Below are positions 8,528 to 17,508 of a DNA stretch of 64,000 bases, one piece after another (the stretch's first letter is position 1; every line of letters starts with the position of its first letter). The stretch is from JAWKTV01 sp041398905. GTDB taxonomy: Bacteria; Planctomycetota; Planctomycetia; Planctomycetales; Planctomycetaceae. Where the stretch lies: positions 248,001-312,000 of the forward strand of contig JAWKTV010000004.1 in assembly GCA_041398905.1 (NCBI GenBank). Reading direction: 5' to 3'. Below the pieces are notes generated by a model. The model made no database searches, was not told the DNA's origin, and saw only the letters and a list, made by a program, of their open reading frames with translations. The position numbers were made by a program, and so were the translations under genes.

Positions 8528-9391
8528 TTAGAGGAGCCAAATGTCCAGCGCTCCGACGGCAAGCAGGCCAACGCTGATGACGGCGTTGATCCGGAAGAAC
8601 GCCAGGTTCACGCGCGACAGGTCGTCGGGCCGGACGAGCGAGTGCTCCCAGGCCAGCAGCACGGAGACGATCGCGACCCCACTGAGAAACAGCGGCCCAA
8701 GTCCCGCCACCCACCACAAGCCGGCGAGGCAGGCGATGGTGAGCAGGTGGCTGAACGCCGCGATGGCGAGAGCCTTGGGGACCCCGACCCGTGCCGGCAG
8801 GCTGTACAGGCCGCGAGCGCGATCGAACTCGGCGTCCTGGCAGGCGTACAGGATGTCGAACCCGCCAACCCAAAAGAAGACGGTCGCCGCGAGCAAGACG
8901 GGCGTCCATGCGACGGTGCCTGTGAGCGCGATCCAGACTGCGATCGGCGCCAGCATCAGCGCGGCACTGAGCCAGTAGTGGCAGTAGCTCGTCCAGCGTT
9001 TTGCGTAGGAGTATCCCAGCAGAAACAGCAACACGGGCACAGAGAGTGTCAGCGGCCAGCGATTAGGAAGGAACAGCGCGGTCGCGGCGACGAAGCCGAC
9101 GCTGCAGAGCAGCGTGAACAACCGCACCGCGGCGACGCTCAGCAGCCCGGCGGGAAGATGCCGCCCGACAGTGCGTGGGTTGTCGGCATCGATGTCACGG
9201 TCGACGAGGCGATTGAACGCCATCGCAGCGGAACGGGCGAATACCATGCAGAGCAGGATACCGACGAGATGCCAGCCGCTGAATGGCGTCGTCCGCCATG
9301 CCAGCAGTGCTGACAACAGCGCGAACGGGAGCGCGAAGAGGGTATGGCTGAAGCGGATGAGTTCCAGCAAACGCGCGCCAAGTTTCCACAC
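8528..9391 (-). CDS. ubiA: UbiA-family polyprenyltransferase (4-hydroxybenzoate or MqnP-like)
   Basis: A 287-residue integral membrane prenyltransferase. The first Asp-rich motif is NRLVDRDIDAD (Asn60, Asp64, Asp68) and the second is DAEFDRARGLYSLP near residue 190, as in UbiA proteins. Eight to nine hydrophobic helices are visible. The start is GTG 9391, because AGGAGG lies about six bases before it; the longer open frame starts with an Arg-rich stretch lacking similarity. UbiA enzymes attach a polyprenyl chain to an aromatic acid in quinone synthesis. Many planctomycetes make menaquinone by the futalosine route, where the homologue is MqnP. Sequence alone does not separate UbiA from MqnP here. 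Confidence 0.85.
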   Translation of the reverse strand: MWKLGARLLELIRFSHTLFALPFALLSALLAWRTTPFSGWHLVGILLCMVFARSAAMAFNRLVDRDIDADNPRTVGRHLPAGLLSVAAVRLFTLLCSVGFVAATALFLPNRWPLTLSVPVLLFLLGYSYAKRWTSYCHYWLSAALMLAPIAVWIALTGTVAWTPVLLAATVFFWVGGFDILYACQDAEFDRARGLYSLPARVGVPKALAIAAFSHLLTIACLAGLWWVAGLGPLFLSGVAIVSVLLAWEHSLVRPDDLSRVNLAFFRINAVISVGLLAVGALDIWLL

Positions 9392-9759
9392 ACTGCACCT
9401 CCTGTCCGCCCGACCTCTCCTGCATCGCGGCCGATGGAGGCGACGGAGCATTCAACAATTCTGCGATGTCCTGACGGGGCGATCTTAGACCTCGTTGCAC
9501 ACCTCAGCGAGCATGCGCTGCTGACGGTCGATCAAGTGCTAACGCCCCATGACGCCAGGTATCGTGTCTTACGATCGACACTCATCGCCTGCCTTGCCAG
9601 AGCGCGAAGCCGGCCCGGCATGTGCACGGGAGTCTAACCGCGATCGCCGGTTGTGTGTAACCAGTGACTGGCTCCCCGCCCGCCGAGAAGCTGCGTTCCT
9701 AACGCGACGAGACTGCGTCCAAGAGAACAAGGTGCGAACTGCGGTTCTTCAGCCGGCAG
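9392..9759. other. Gene-free interval between two minus-strand genes
   Basis: About 370 bases upstream of ubiA and downstream of the response regulator. No convincing coding frame, hairpin with T-run, or promoter was identified. Confidence 0.4.
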
Positions 9760-10680
9760 TTAACCCTGGCCGATCTCGAAGTCGTCGTCGGCAGTTGGCT
9801 CGCAGGCTTTCTTCAACAGGGTGATACCCTGCTTGCCGGTGTCGAACTGGACATCGTCCATGATGGCGGGGAGGATCACGAAGCCGCTCAGCCAGGATGC
9901 TTCGGAGGCCCGTTCGTCGAGATTGGCTGGAAGCCGTGTGACATCGATGGGCGGGCCCTCGTGCCGCACGGAGAAGACCGCTTCGCTGCTGCTGACGGAC
10001 ATCTGGAATGTCAGCGACCTGTCCTGCCAAGGGGCGTTGCGCTCACGTTCGATGACGAACTGCTCGAACGTCTCGTCGCTCATCGTAACGTCGAGGGGAA
10101 CCTCCAGATTGCCGTGACAGTAGCCGATGAGCAGCGCGTGCCGCACGGCCACGCTGACTCGCATTCGCTCGGCCTGATCTTCCAGTCGAATGCAGCGGAG
10201 CAACTCGTGCACATGTCCGACGAGCGGCCCGATCAGTTCAGGATCGTTCCGCAGTTGGAAGCAACACTCATCGGCGACGAGGGAATGCATCAGCCGCGTG
10301 TGCAGTCGTTCGTCCTGCGCCCCGGCGAGCACCTGATCAACGGTGTCGAGAAAGTGCGCGCCAATCGCGCTCTTGGGAACGTAGCTGGTGGCCCCGACCC
10401 GCAGCGCCTCGGCGGCGATCGCTTCGCTGCCGCGGGCCGTCATGAGGATGACGGGAACCGACGGCCACTCGCGTCGAATCGCGGCGACGAGTTCAAGGCC
10501 ATTCATCCGCGGCATCTGCAGGTCGCTCACGACGAGGTCGGGTCGACTCTCGCGAATCGCCAGCATCGCCGCTTCGCCATCCTCGGAGTACCGAATGCGG
10601 TGCCCGGTCTGCTTCTCAAGCATTCGACCAACCAGCTTCCGGTCGGTCGCGGAATCGTCAACGATCAACAGTTCAGCCAT
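9760..10680 (-). CDS. Response regulator with degenerate RsbW-like ATPase domain
   Basis: A 306-residue protein. Residues 1-120 form a complete receiver domain: acidic pair Asp8-Asp9, phospho-acceptor Asp53 (VVSDLQMP), Thr81 and Lys103 (YVPKS). The C-terminal 160 residues resemble the HATPase_c_2 (RsbW/SpoIIAB) domain found behind receivers in planctomycetes, because HGNLEV and the final D-V-x-F-x-T-x3-G-I-T-L-L-K-K are preserved. However, the N-box Glu and Asn, the DxGxG box and the G2 box are all replaced (residues HALLIGYCHGN, RHEGPPID and SWLSG at those places). The second domain is therefore probably a binding module and not an ATPase or kinase. No histidine kinase adjoins it. Confidence 0.8.
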   Translation of the reverse strand: MAELLIVDDSATDRKLVGRMLEKQTGHRIRYSEDGEAAMLAIRESRPDLVVSDLQMPRMNGLELVAAIRREWPSVPVILMTARGSEAIAAEALRVGATSYVPKSAIGAHFLDTVDQVLAGAQDERLHTRLMHSLVADECCFQLRNDPELIGPLVGHVHELLRCIRLEDQAERMRVSVAVRHALLIGYCHGNLEVPLDVTMSDETFEQFVIERERNAPWQDRSLTFQMSVSSSEAVFSVRHEGPPIDVTRLPANLDERASEASWLSGFVILPAIMDDVQFDTGKQGITLLKKACEPTADDDFEIGQG

Positions 10681-10802
10681 GCCCCGCCCCCACCGCGTCG
10701 ACCGCGGCCGTTCCTGGTAAATCGAAGGTCTCGCTTAGCACCCGCGCAGCTGACCGGAAGCCCCGGCGACATCAGGCGCGTGCCCCCCGTCATCGTTCAA
10801 TT

Positions 10803-11618
10803 TTACTCACCCATCAAGTCCCAACGTCGAGCTCGTTCCTGCTCCTCCACCACTTCGGCCTGACGTCCAATCGCTCGCTCCAGATCGCTGTCGTTGATCC
10901 CAACCTGTTCCATCAGCGACTTGTCGGCGTTGACCGCGACCGCGCCGGTTGGCGGCGGGCCTTCGGCGGTGTAGTCCAACTGGTAGCGTTGGTCGCCGAT
11001 CGTCAGTCGCTGCCCCGGCAACACCCAGCCTTCCGGCTGGCGAACGCTGTCAATCCGTATTCCGTTCCGGCTGTCGAGATCGCGGACGAACCAGAAGCCT
11101 TCGATAAACTCCAGCTCGCAGTGGTTGCCGGAGATCGTCGGCTTGAGAATCACGATGTCGTTCGAGTCACGACGTCCCACCGTGAGACGCGCTCGATTGA
11201 GGGTGATGTCTGGCCCGCCGCCCAGTGGCGTCAGGTGCCCATGCGGTCCAGCCGTGCGGCGCGCGACCACGACGTGCGACGTGCTCCGCTTGCTGAAACG
11301 CTGAAAACTTCCATCCTTGTCGCGGCCAAATCGATACTTCGGTGTCTCGTACAGAATCAGGTAGCGATGCCTGCCGATCTCGATTTCGTCGTTGGGAGCG
11401 AGCTTCTGCCGCTTGCAGGCGACACCGTTGATCCGCACGGCTGTCGGGGAGCGGAGGTCTTCAAGCATCCACCAGCCGTCGATCATCTCCAGCATGCACA
11501 GCGTATCACGGTCAGGCGGCGCACTGCGATCGCTCCCGGCCGCACGTCCCAGATAGATTCTGGACTTGCGGAGAGGAATCGAATCGCCACCGGAAGCGGG
11601 GACAAGAAAGGAGGACAT
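10803..11618 (-). CDS. Protein with two FHA domains
   Basis: A 271-residue cytoplasmic protein. A first, divergent forkhead-associated domain spans about residues 18-92 (IYLGRAAGSDR, RSPTAVRINGV). A second, well-formed FHA domain spans about 143-213 with the core motifs LTVGRRDSNDI, ISGNHCELEF and RDLDSRNGIRI. FHA domains bind phosphothreonine peptides, and the GR, S-x-x-H and N-G residues needed for this are present in the second domain. The C-terminal 50 residues are charged and helical. It lies 122 nt upstream of the response regulator in the same orientation and may share its transcript, which suggests a phospho-signalling role. No Ser/Thr kinase is in the neighbourhood. Confidence 0.82.
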   Translation of the reverse strand: MSSFLVPASGGDSIPLRKSRIYLGRAAGSDRSAPPDRDTLCMLEMIDGWWMLEDLRSPTAVRINGVACKRQKLAPNDEIEIGRHRYLILYETPKYRFGRDKDGSFQRFSKRSTSHVVVARRTAGPHGHLTPLGGGPDITLNRARLTVGRRDSNDIVILKPTISGNHCELEFIEGFWFVRDLDSRNGIRIDSVRQPEGWVLPGQRLTIGDQRYQLDYTAEGPPPTGAVAVNADKSLMEQVGINDSDLERAIGRQAEVVEEQERARRWDLMGE

Positions 11619-11905
11619 GCTCGTCGATGCTAACCGGACGCACGGGCTCTCGCCATCGTACAGTTCGTGGATTTGGCATCGTCACGGACTGAATCGCGTC
11701 GAAGGCGACGGTCGCATTGTTGGCAGGTGAGTGGGCAAGGATTGCCGTCTGAATCGACAGGGTAAGCCCGCGGGGGCAGAGCCACTCAGGCGTCGCGCAC
11801 TGGCCGATGCGGCGACATTGGAGCGATGCCGCGGTGCGATGCAGCAGCTCGATGCGGGCCAGTGGTTGGCCCGTCAGTTGAACGATTCGGGTCGTCGAGA
11901 GCGTT

Positions 11906-12449
11906 TCAGGCCCGCGACCTCAAAGCGTCCGTGCCGGTACGCAAGCTGTGGTAATGACAGAGGGCGACCGCGAAGGCGTCCGCCACGTCGTTCGGCTCCA
12001 AAATCGATTCGAGACCCAGCTCCATGCGGATGGCATGTTGCACCTGCTCCTTGCTCGCCTTGCCACTGCCGGTGAGCAGCCGTTTGATCTGACGCGGCGT
12101 GTAGTGCACGATCGGAAGTCCGGCATCGGCCGCGGCGAAGAGGATCGCCCCGCGGGCATGTGCCATTAGCACAGCGGTCTTCGGGTGCGGGGTGCGAGAA
12201 GACCTGTTCGATCGCCATGGCCTCGGGATGGAAGTCGGCGATCACTTCCCGCAGGCCCGTGCCGATCTCGTGGACCCGCTCCGCCAGCGACAGCGTCGCC
12301 GTCGAACGAATGACGCCCCCTTCGAGCAGTTGCGGACCAGCGGAGGTCCGCTCCAGCAATGCGTAGCCAGCCCGGTTGAGCCCGGGATCGATGCCAAGAT
12401 ACCGCAGGGCCGTTCCTCCGGCGAAGACGTTACCCGTCTTGAATCCCAT
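11906..12449 (-). CDS. ruvC: Holliday junction resolvase RuvC, reading frame interrupted
   Basis: RuvC cuts Holliday junctions during recombination, with RuvAB. The first part, from ATG 12449 (after GGGAG), reads YLGIDPGLNRAGY and AIEQVFSH. The frame then continues into unrelated sequence. From about 12185 the correct family sequence resumes in another frame (TAVLMAHARGAI, GSGKASKEQVQ, EPNDVADAFAVALCHYH). All catalytic acids are present across the two frames: Asp in GIDPG, Glu in IEQVF, and the Asp pair in DVADAFAV. The joined product is about 181 residues (E. coli 173). The break is net +1 or -2. Loss of one CA unit from GCACACCCG restores the frame, so a sequencing indel is more likely than real inactivation. 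Confidence 0.85.
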
Positions 12450-12828
12450 CCTGGAAATCTCCCGGCGGTTCCTTCCGCCCGCTTGCAGGGTAGCGGCGGA
12501 AACAGCGGCCAACCAGTCGAATCGAAGTCCAATCGGCGACTGCCCAACTGTTCACTTCGTTGTGGTACGGGAGTTAGATCGAATTACGGACCGTCGCCCA
12601 TCCAGCATTTCTGGCGGGAAGCGTCGATCCGGGACGATTCCTGCTGTCCACTCCACGATCGCTGACTCGAACGACTCGCGATTGCGCGGCGGGACCGCCC
12701 GAGTGCGTGCTGCCAGAACGTGGTGGCCAACGGAAGTACCTCCCCCGGCGAGCCAAGCGACCGCAGATCAGGAGTTGATCGTGCGGATGCGGACCAGAGT
12801 GAGCGGGCCAACCGCCAACGCGGAACGA
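12450..12828. other. Gene-free interval between ruvC and rlmL
   Basis: About 380 bases between two minus-strand genes. No convincing coding frame or terminator was recognised. Confidence 0.4.
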
Positions 12829-14013
12829 CTATGCCGGGGAAGGCGTGTTGGGCGGTGACGGCGTGTCTCCGGCCGCGGGGCGTGGGGGCCGCGGCCCCTG
12901 GTACTGGTAGTAGGTACACTCGATGCGGCCGTTGAAGAGCTTGCGACGGCGATCCGCCTGGCGGCCGATGATCGCCTCGAACCGGGGATGCGATGTGATG
13001 ATGTAGCTGGACCACGTCGGCAGTTCACGGAGCTTCTCACCCAGCGTACGGTACAGTTCCTCGGCCTCCGCCTGCTCGCCCAGCCGTTCGCCGTAGGGGG
13101 GATTGGTGATGAGGCAGCCGTACTCTCGTTTGCTGCTGAATTCGGCGAGTGCCCGTTCCTGAAGGTGCAAATCCTCCATGACCCCGGCGGCGGTGGCCGC
13201 AGCGCGGGCCAGATTGAGCGGCTTCCAAGACAGATCGTAGCCGATCAGTCGTTCGGTGAAATTGGGCAGAATCATCGACATCGCTTCCTCCCGCGCTGCT
13301 TCCCACAGGCGGGCTGGAACGCGTGGCCAATGTTGGGATGCGAACGAGCGCTTAAGGCCCGGAGCGATGTTGCGGCCGATCATCGCGGCTTCGATCAGAA
13401 TCGTGCCCGAGCCGCAGCAGGGGTCGACCAGCAGACGCTCGCGGTTCCAGTAGCTCAGTTGCACCAGTGTGGCGGCAAGGGTCTCCTTGAGGGGAGCTTC
13501 GCCAGTGAGCGAACGGTAGCCGCGCTTGTGCAGTCCGGGGCCGGTGGTGTCCAGCACGATGCTCGCCCGGTCGCGGAGGAGTTGCACGTCGATGCGGGTT
13601 TCCGGGCCGGTCTCCTCGAACCAGCTTGAATTCGTGAACCGCTTCAGTCGTTCAACGACCGCCTTCTTGACGATCCGCTGGCAGTCGGGGACGCTGTGAA
13701 GCTGTGACTTCACGCTGCGGCCGTTGACCGGAAAGGTCGACTTCTCGGTCAGCCAGTCCTCCCACGGGAGGTCATTGGTGCGATCGAACAGCACACCAAA
13801 ATCGAGGGCCTCAAACTCGCCGAGCAGCACCTGCACGCGATCGGCCGAGCGCAGCCAGAGGTTCGCCCTCACGACATCGGCCGGCCCCCCTTGAAATCGC
13901 ACGCGGCCATCTTCGACCGTCACCGAATCGTAGCCCAGCTGCTTGAGTTCCCGGGCGACCACCGCTTCGAGTCCAAACGCCGCTGTGGCGATCAAGTTCC
14001 AGGAATCGCTCAT
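12829..14013 (-). CDS. rlmL: THUMP-domain class I SAM-dependent RNA methyltransferase (RlmL type)
   Basis: A 394-residue protein from ATG 14013. Residues 1-160 form the ferredoxin-like and THUMP RNA-binding region (WNLIATAAFGLEAVVAREL). The catalytic Rossmann fold follows, with the SAM motif VDPCCGSGTILIE and the N6/N2-methyltransferase motif NPPYGER. This matches the N-terminal half of E. coli RlmKL, which makes m2G2445 in 23S rRNA. The RlmK half is absent, as in many bacteria. The ATG overlaps the stop of the preceding ASCH gene (TGATG), so the two are translationally coupled and cotranscribed with trpA. The last 20 residues are Pro-rich and probably disordered. Confidence 0.88.
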   Translation of the reverse strand: MSDSWNLIATAAFGLEAVVARELKQLGYDSVTVEDGRVRFQGGPADVVRANLWLRSADRVQVLLGEFEALDFGVLFDRTNDLPWEDWLTEKSTFPVNGRSVKSQLHSVPDCQRIVKKAVVERLKRFTNSSWFEETGPETRIDVQLLRDRASIVLDTTGPGLHKRGYRSLTGEAPLKETLAATLVQLSYWNRERLLVDPCCGSGTILIEAAMIGRNIAPGLKRSFASQHWPRVPARLWEAAREEAMSMILPNFTERLIGYDLSWKPLNLARAAATAAGVMEDLHLQERALAEFSSKREYGCLITNPPYGERLGEQAEAEELYRTLGEKLRELPTWSSYIITSHPRFEAIIGRQADRRRKLFNGRIECTYYQYQGPRPPRPAAGDTPSPPNTPSPA

Positions 14014-14972
14014 CACTCTCCCTCCTGATTCCGCCGGCGGAACGGATAGAACCAGACTCCGTAGGGCAAGAATCGAGGCTTGAAGGGTCGGTCCAGACGC
14101 CGCGGCGCGGCCAGCGACCAACTGAACTTGTCCCGCAGCAGTGTCGCGGGGACACACGCCGCGTCTTTGTCGCCCGGCCGGCAGGAGCGGGAGTCGGTGA
14201 TCTCCACACTGCCGACGATCAGGCCGCGAGGCAACTGGTCGACATCGAGTTGATATCGCTCGATCGCCCGCGCGGCGGCGGGGATGCTGGCAATCTGACG
14301 CGAGACGTAAATGTAGATCGGCCCCCGCACCCGCGTCTCAGACGACCGGACCTCAATCGTCTTCTCGCCGCGCAGGATCAGCTCCGCCCAAGGTTGGCGG
14401 ATGCCGAGCGCAATCCGTTCCCGATCGATCGGGCCGTGATCAATTGGCCCGCAATTGACGGCGGGCGGAAGCTGCGGCCGCGCAAGTGCGACGGAGGCAG
14501 TCCCGGGCGACGGGGCGATCTCAGAGGCCCCTCCCGCTCCTGAACCGAGACTCGCCCGCAGCGCAGCCGCGACTTCTTCGCTGAGACGCCGCGGCCCTTG
14601 GAGCAATGATCCGATCGGCATGTCGGACCGGCTGCGGCTCGGACGGACCACGCCATCAACATTGACCGGCAGCAGCGACGAGGCTGGCCGATCCAGTTCC
14701 GCGAGTACACGCGTCCGATAGCGTGACGCTGGATAAGCGGTGTCGTCACCCCGGTTTCGTTCGGCTCTCACGACACTCCAGACCTCGACGAGAAACGCCG
14801 CGTGCCTCGGCTCGCAGCCCAGCATCTGCCCGGAGGTCACCAGCCACAACCGATCATGCGGAACGAGGTCCGCGAGCAGCGGGGAATTCGAGTGCCAACT
14901 GCGCACAGACCCGGATTCGCGCAGTCCCTGATTGCGATGATAGTCGCGCCAGTAGATGAGCAGATCGGCCAT
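14013..14972 (-). CDS. ASCH-domain protein
   Basis: A 319-residue protein. The C-terminal 130 residues are an ASCH domain, a PUA-like beta-barrel that binds RNA or modified nucleosides (ALGIRQPWAELILRGEKTIE, then PIYIYVSR and GLIVGSVEITDSR). The N-terminal 100 residues (LLIYWRDYH, DRLWLVTSGQ, FLVEVWSVV) look like a second, divergent PUA/EVE-like barrel, and a disordered Ser/Pro/Ala linker joins them. It begins 2 nt after the trpA stop and its own stop overlaps the rlmL start. This context, next to an rRNA methyltransferase, fits an RNA-modification or RNA-sensing role. The function is inferred only. Confidence 0.72.
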   Translation of the reverse strand: MADLLIYWRDYHRNQGLRESGSVRSWHSNSPLLADLVPHDRLWLVTSGQMLGCEPRHAAFLVEVWSVVRAERNRGDDTAYPASRYRTRVLAELDRPASSLLPVNVDGVVRPSRSRSDMPIGSLLQGPRRLSEEVAAALRASLGSGAGGASEIAPSPGTASVALARPQLPPAVNCGPIDHGPIDRERIALGIRQPWAELILRGEKTIEVRSSETRVRGPIYIYVSRQIASIPAAARAIERYQLDVDQLPRGLIVGSVEITDSRSCRPGDKDAACVPATLLRDKFSWSLAAPRRLDRPFKPRFLPYGVWFYPFRRRNQEGE

Positions 14973-14974
14973 CG

Positions 14975-15793
14975 CTACCCGCCGTGGCAGGCCGACACCA
15001 TTTGAGCGGCGTGGCCGCTGATCTCGCTCAGCACCTCGGGCAGCGTCGCATGGCCGGCGGCGAGTGGCTCCAGGTGCCGCACCAGACCCGATCCGACGAT
15101 CACCCCGTCCGCCAGTCCCCGCAGCGGGTCGACATGCTCGGGCTGACTGATACCAAAGCCGACGGCGAGCGGCAGATCGGTCTCTTCACGCAGCCACTTC
15201 AACTGATCGAGCAGTTCGTCCCGCACCTTGGCGCGCTCGCCGGTCGTGCCCGCGACCGCGATGCAGTAAACAAAGCCGGAGCAGCTCTTGAGGATCTCCT
15301 GCACGCGATGACGAGGCGTGGTGGGAGCGACCAGTTGCACCAGGTCCAGCCCACGGGCTCGAACGAGTTGAAACAGCTCGGCCGCCTCGTCGCCAGGCAG
15401 GTCCGGGACGATGAATCCGGCGAAGCCCGCCGCCTTCGCCTGATCGAGGAACCATTCCGTTCCGCGACGGTACATCAAGGCGTACGAGACCATCGCCAGC
15501 AGCGGCGGACGGCTGCCCGCGGAGTTCCAGGCCTTGACTGCCTCGAAGATCTGCGGCACCGTGAGCTGATGCTGTAGCGCGCGCGTATAAGAGGCCTGGA
15601 TGACCGGGCCGTCCGCGATGGGATCACTGTACGGGAAGCCGAGTTCAATCAGGTCGACCCCCTGCGACGCCACCGCATCGAGCAATTGCGTCGTGCCCGC
15701 GGTGTCAGGATCGCCGGCGGTCAGGAACGGCATGAACGCCATTCGACCGTTGGACCGGAGCGTGGCGAAAGTAGTGGCGATCGACGTCGACAT
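14975..15793 (-). CDS. trpA: Tryptophan synthase alpha chain
   Basis: TrpA cleaves indole-3-glycerol phosphate to indole and glyceraldehyde 3-phosphate, passing indole to TrpB. It is a 272-residue TIM barrel from ATG 15793, with catalytic Glu50 (LIELGFPYSDPIADGP) and Asp61, followed by GFIVPDLP, LVQLVAPTTP and the phosphate-binding segment VGFGIS. The frame is open 20 codons further upstream, but MSTSIATTF aligns with the family start. No other trp gene is in the window. It heads a three-gene minus-strand operon with the ASCH protein and rlmL, an unusual partnership for a biosynthetic gene. Confidence 0.95.
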   Translation of the reverse strand: MSTSIATTFATLRSNGRMAFMPFLTAGDPDTAGTTQLLDAVASQGVDLIELGFPYSDPIADGPVIQASYTRALQHQLTVPQIFEAVKAWNSAGSRPPLLAMVSYALMYRRGTEWFLDQAKAAGFAGFIVPDLPGDEAAELFQLVRARGLDLVQLVAPTTPRHRVQEILKSCSGFVYCIAVAGTTGERAKVRDELLDQLKWLREETDLPLAVGFGISQPEHVDPLRGLADGVIVGSGLVRHLEPLAAGHATLPEVLSEISGHAAQMVSACHGG

Positions 15794-16078
15794 GGCAGCG
15801 GGCACGAGCGGGTGACGCCGCTCCATGGGAAGCGGCATGAACTTCGTTGGCACACGATACCGAGTCCGGCGGCCAACGTCACACGATCAGCGATATCGTG
15901 ACCCGCACCGGAAAACCCGCACGTCAGTCCGACCGGCCGCAGACTCCCCAATCCCCGAGAATCGGTCAAACCACCACCGCTTTGAAGTTTCCGGCCGTCG
16001 CTGGACGAACTAGAATCAGATTCCGCCGATGCATTCGGCGAGCGGCGAACTCACCGGGGCAAGATCCGAGGAACGGGC

Positions 16079-17422
16079 ATGCTGACGATCAACGGACCGA
16101 CGAAGCGGTTGTGCGACGGAATCACGCGGCGGGAGGCGTTGCGGCTGGGGGCGCTTTCCGTCGGCGGGCTGACGCTTTCGTCTCTGCTGCGTGCCGAGCA
16201 GGCCGCCGGGATCGGTTCGTCTCGTAAAGCGGTCATCATGATTTACATGTGCGGTGCCCCGTCGCACCAGGACATGTACGACCTCAAGATGGAAGCTCCC
16301 GCTGAAATTCGCGGGGAGTTCCGGCCAATCGAGACGAGTGTCCCAGGTATCGAGATTTGCGAGCACCTGCCGCGGCTCGCGGCGATCATGGACAAACTGG
16401 TGCCTTTGCGTTCGGTGCATGGCTCGCCGGATGGCTCGCACGATTCGTTCATCTGTTACACGGGCCGTACGACCCGCAACCAGCCCCCGGGCGGGTGGCC
16501 TTCCATCGGTTCGGTCACTTCGGAGGTACTTGGCCCAACCGCGAAAGCGATTCCGCCCTTTGTGGGGCTCTCACCGGACGCGGGGCATCCCCCCTACGGT
16601 TCCCCGGGTCTGCCCGGCTTTCTGGGCGTGGGGCATGCGGCCTTTCGTCCGTCGGGACCGGGGCGGGCCGACATGGTGCTGCAGGAAGCGATCTCCCCCA
16701 CCCATCTGCAGGATCGCCGCTCGCTGCTGAACTCGCTCGACAATCTTCGTCGCGATCTCGATCGCAGCGGCATGCTGGACGGCATGGACACGATCAGCCA
16801 GCAGGCGTTTGACATCCTGTCGTCCTCCGAGTTGGCGGCCGCACTCGATATTTCAGCCGAGCCCGAGTCGGTCCGCGAGCGTTATGGAAAAGGTGACCCC
16901 AAGAACTTCGGCGATGGCGCGCCGCGCAACCTCGAACACTTCCTGATGGCCCGCAGACTGGTGGAAGCCGGGGTCCGGGTCGTTACTCTGAACTTCGGAC
17001 GCTGGGACTTCCACAGCGGCAACTTCCCCGGACTTCGTGACACGCATCTCCCGCAGTTCGATCAGGGGCTCTCCGCGCTCATCGAAGACCTGCACGAACG
17101 GGGCATGGCCGACGACGTCGCCGTCGTCGCCTGGGGTGAGTTCGGCCGGACACCGCAGATCAACGCCGATGGCGGACGTGACCATTGGCCGCAAGTCGGC
17201 GGCGGATTGCTGGCTGGCGGCGGATTTCGGACGGGCCAAGTCATCGGCGCGACGGACCGCCTCGGTGCGGAGATCGCTGAGCGGCCGATTCACTTCGCGG
17301 AAGTGCTCGCGACGCTCTACCGCCACCTTGGGATCGACCCCGACGTGGTCAAGTTGGCCGACCTCGCCGGCCGGCCGCAGTATGTCATCGAGCATTCAAA
17401 GGCGATGCCGGAACTGGTGTGA
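16079..17422 (+). CDS. DUF1501 domain protein, exported (Tat-like signal)
   Basis: A 447-residue planctomycete DUF1501 protein, distantly related to sulfatases and alkaline phosphatases. It starts with a twin-arginine-type signal (TRREALRLGALSVGGLTLSS, Arg17-Arg18). It contains the family landmarks IYMCGAPSHQDMYDLK, DSFICYTGR, VAWGEFGRTPQIN, GRDHWPQV and HLGIDP. DUF1501 genes are usually paired with a DUF1549/DUF1553 cytochrome-like partner; here it is alone, unlike the copy at 48670-50130. Enzymatic activity and substrate are not established for the family, although a role in polysaccharide breakdown outside the cytoplasm is often suggested. Confidence 0.88.
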   Translation: MLTINGPTKRLCDGITRREALRLGALSVGGLTLSSLLRAEQAAGIGSSRKAVIMIYMCGAPSHQDMYDLKMEAPAEIRGEFRPIETSVPGIEICEHLPRLAAIMDKLVPLRSVHGSPDGSHDSFICYTGRTTRNQPPGGWPSIGSVTSEVLGPTAKAIPPFVGLSPDAGHPPYGSPGLPGFLGVGHAAFRPSGPGRADMVLQEAISPTHLQDRRSLLNSLDNLRRDLDRSGMLDGMDTISQQAFDILSSSELAAALDISAEPESVRERYGKGDPKNFGDGAPRNLEHFLMARRLVEAGVRVVTLNFGRWDFHSGNFPGLRDTHLPQFDQGLSALIEDLHERGMADDVAVVAWGEFGRTPQINADGGRDHWPQVGGGLLAGGGFRTGQVIGATDRLGAEIAERPIHFAEVLATLYRHLGIDPDVVKLADLAGRPQYVIEHSKAMPELV

Positions 17423-17508
17423 CGCGCGGACTCAAGCGGCCGGGCGAATGCCGTGGTGCTGGCGGGTGAGACCGTGTCGCGAGCCGTGATCCCGAGCAGG
17501 CGCGTTGT

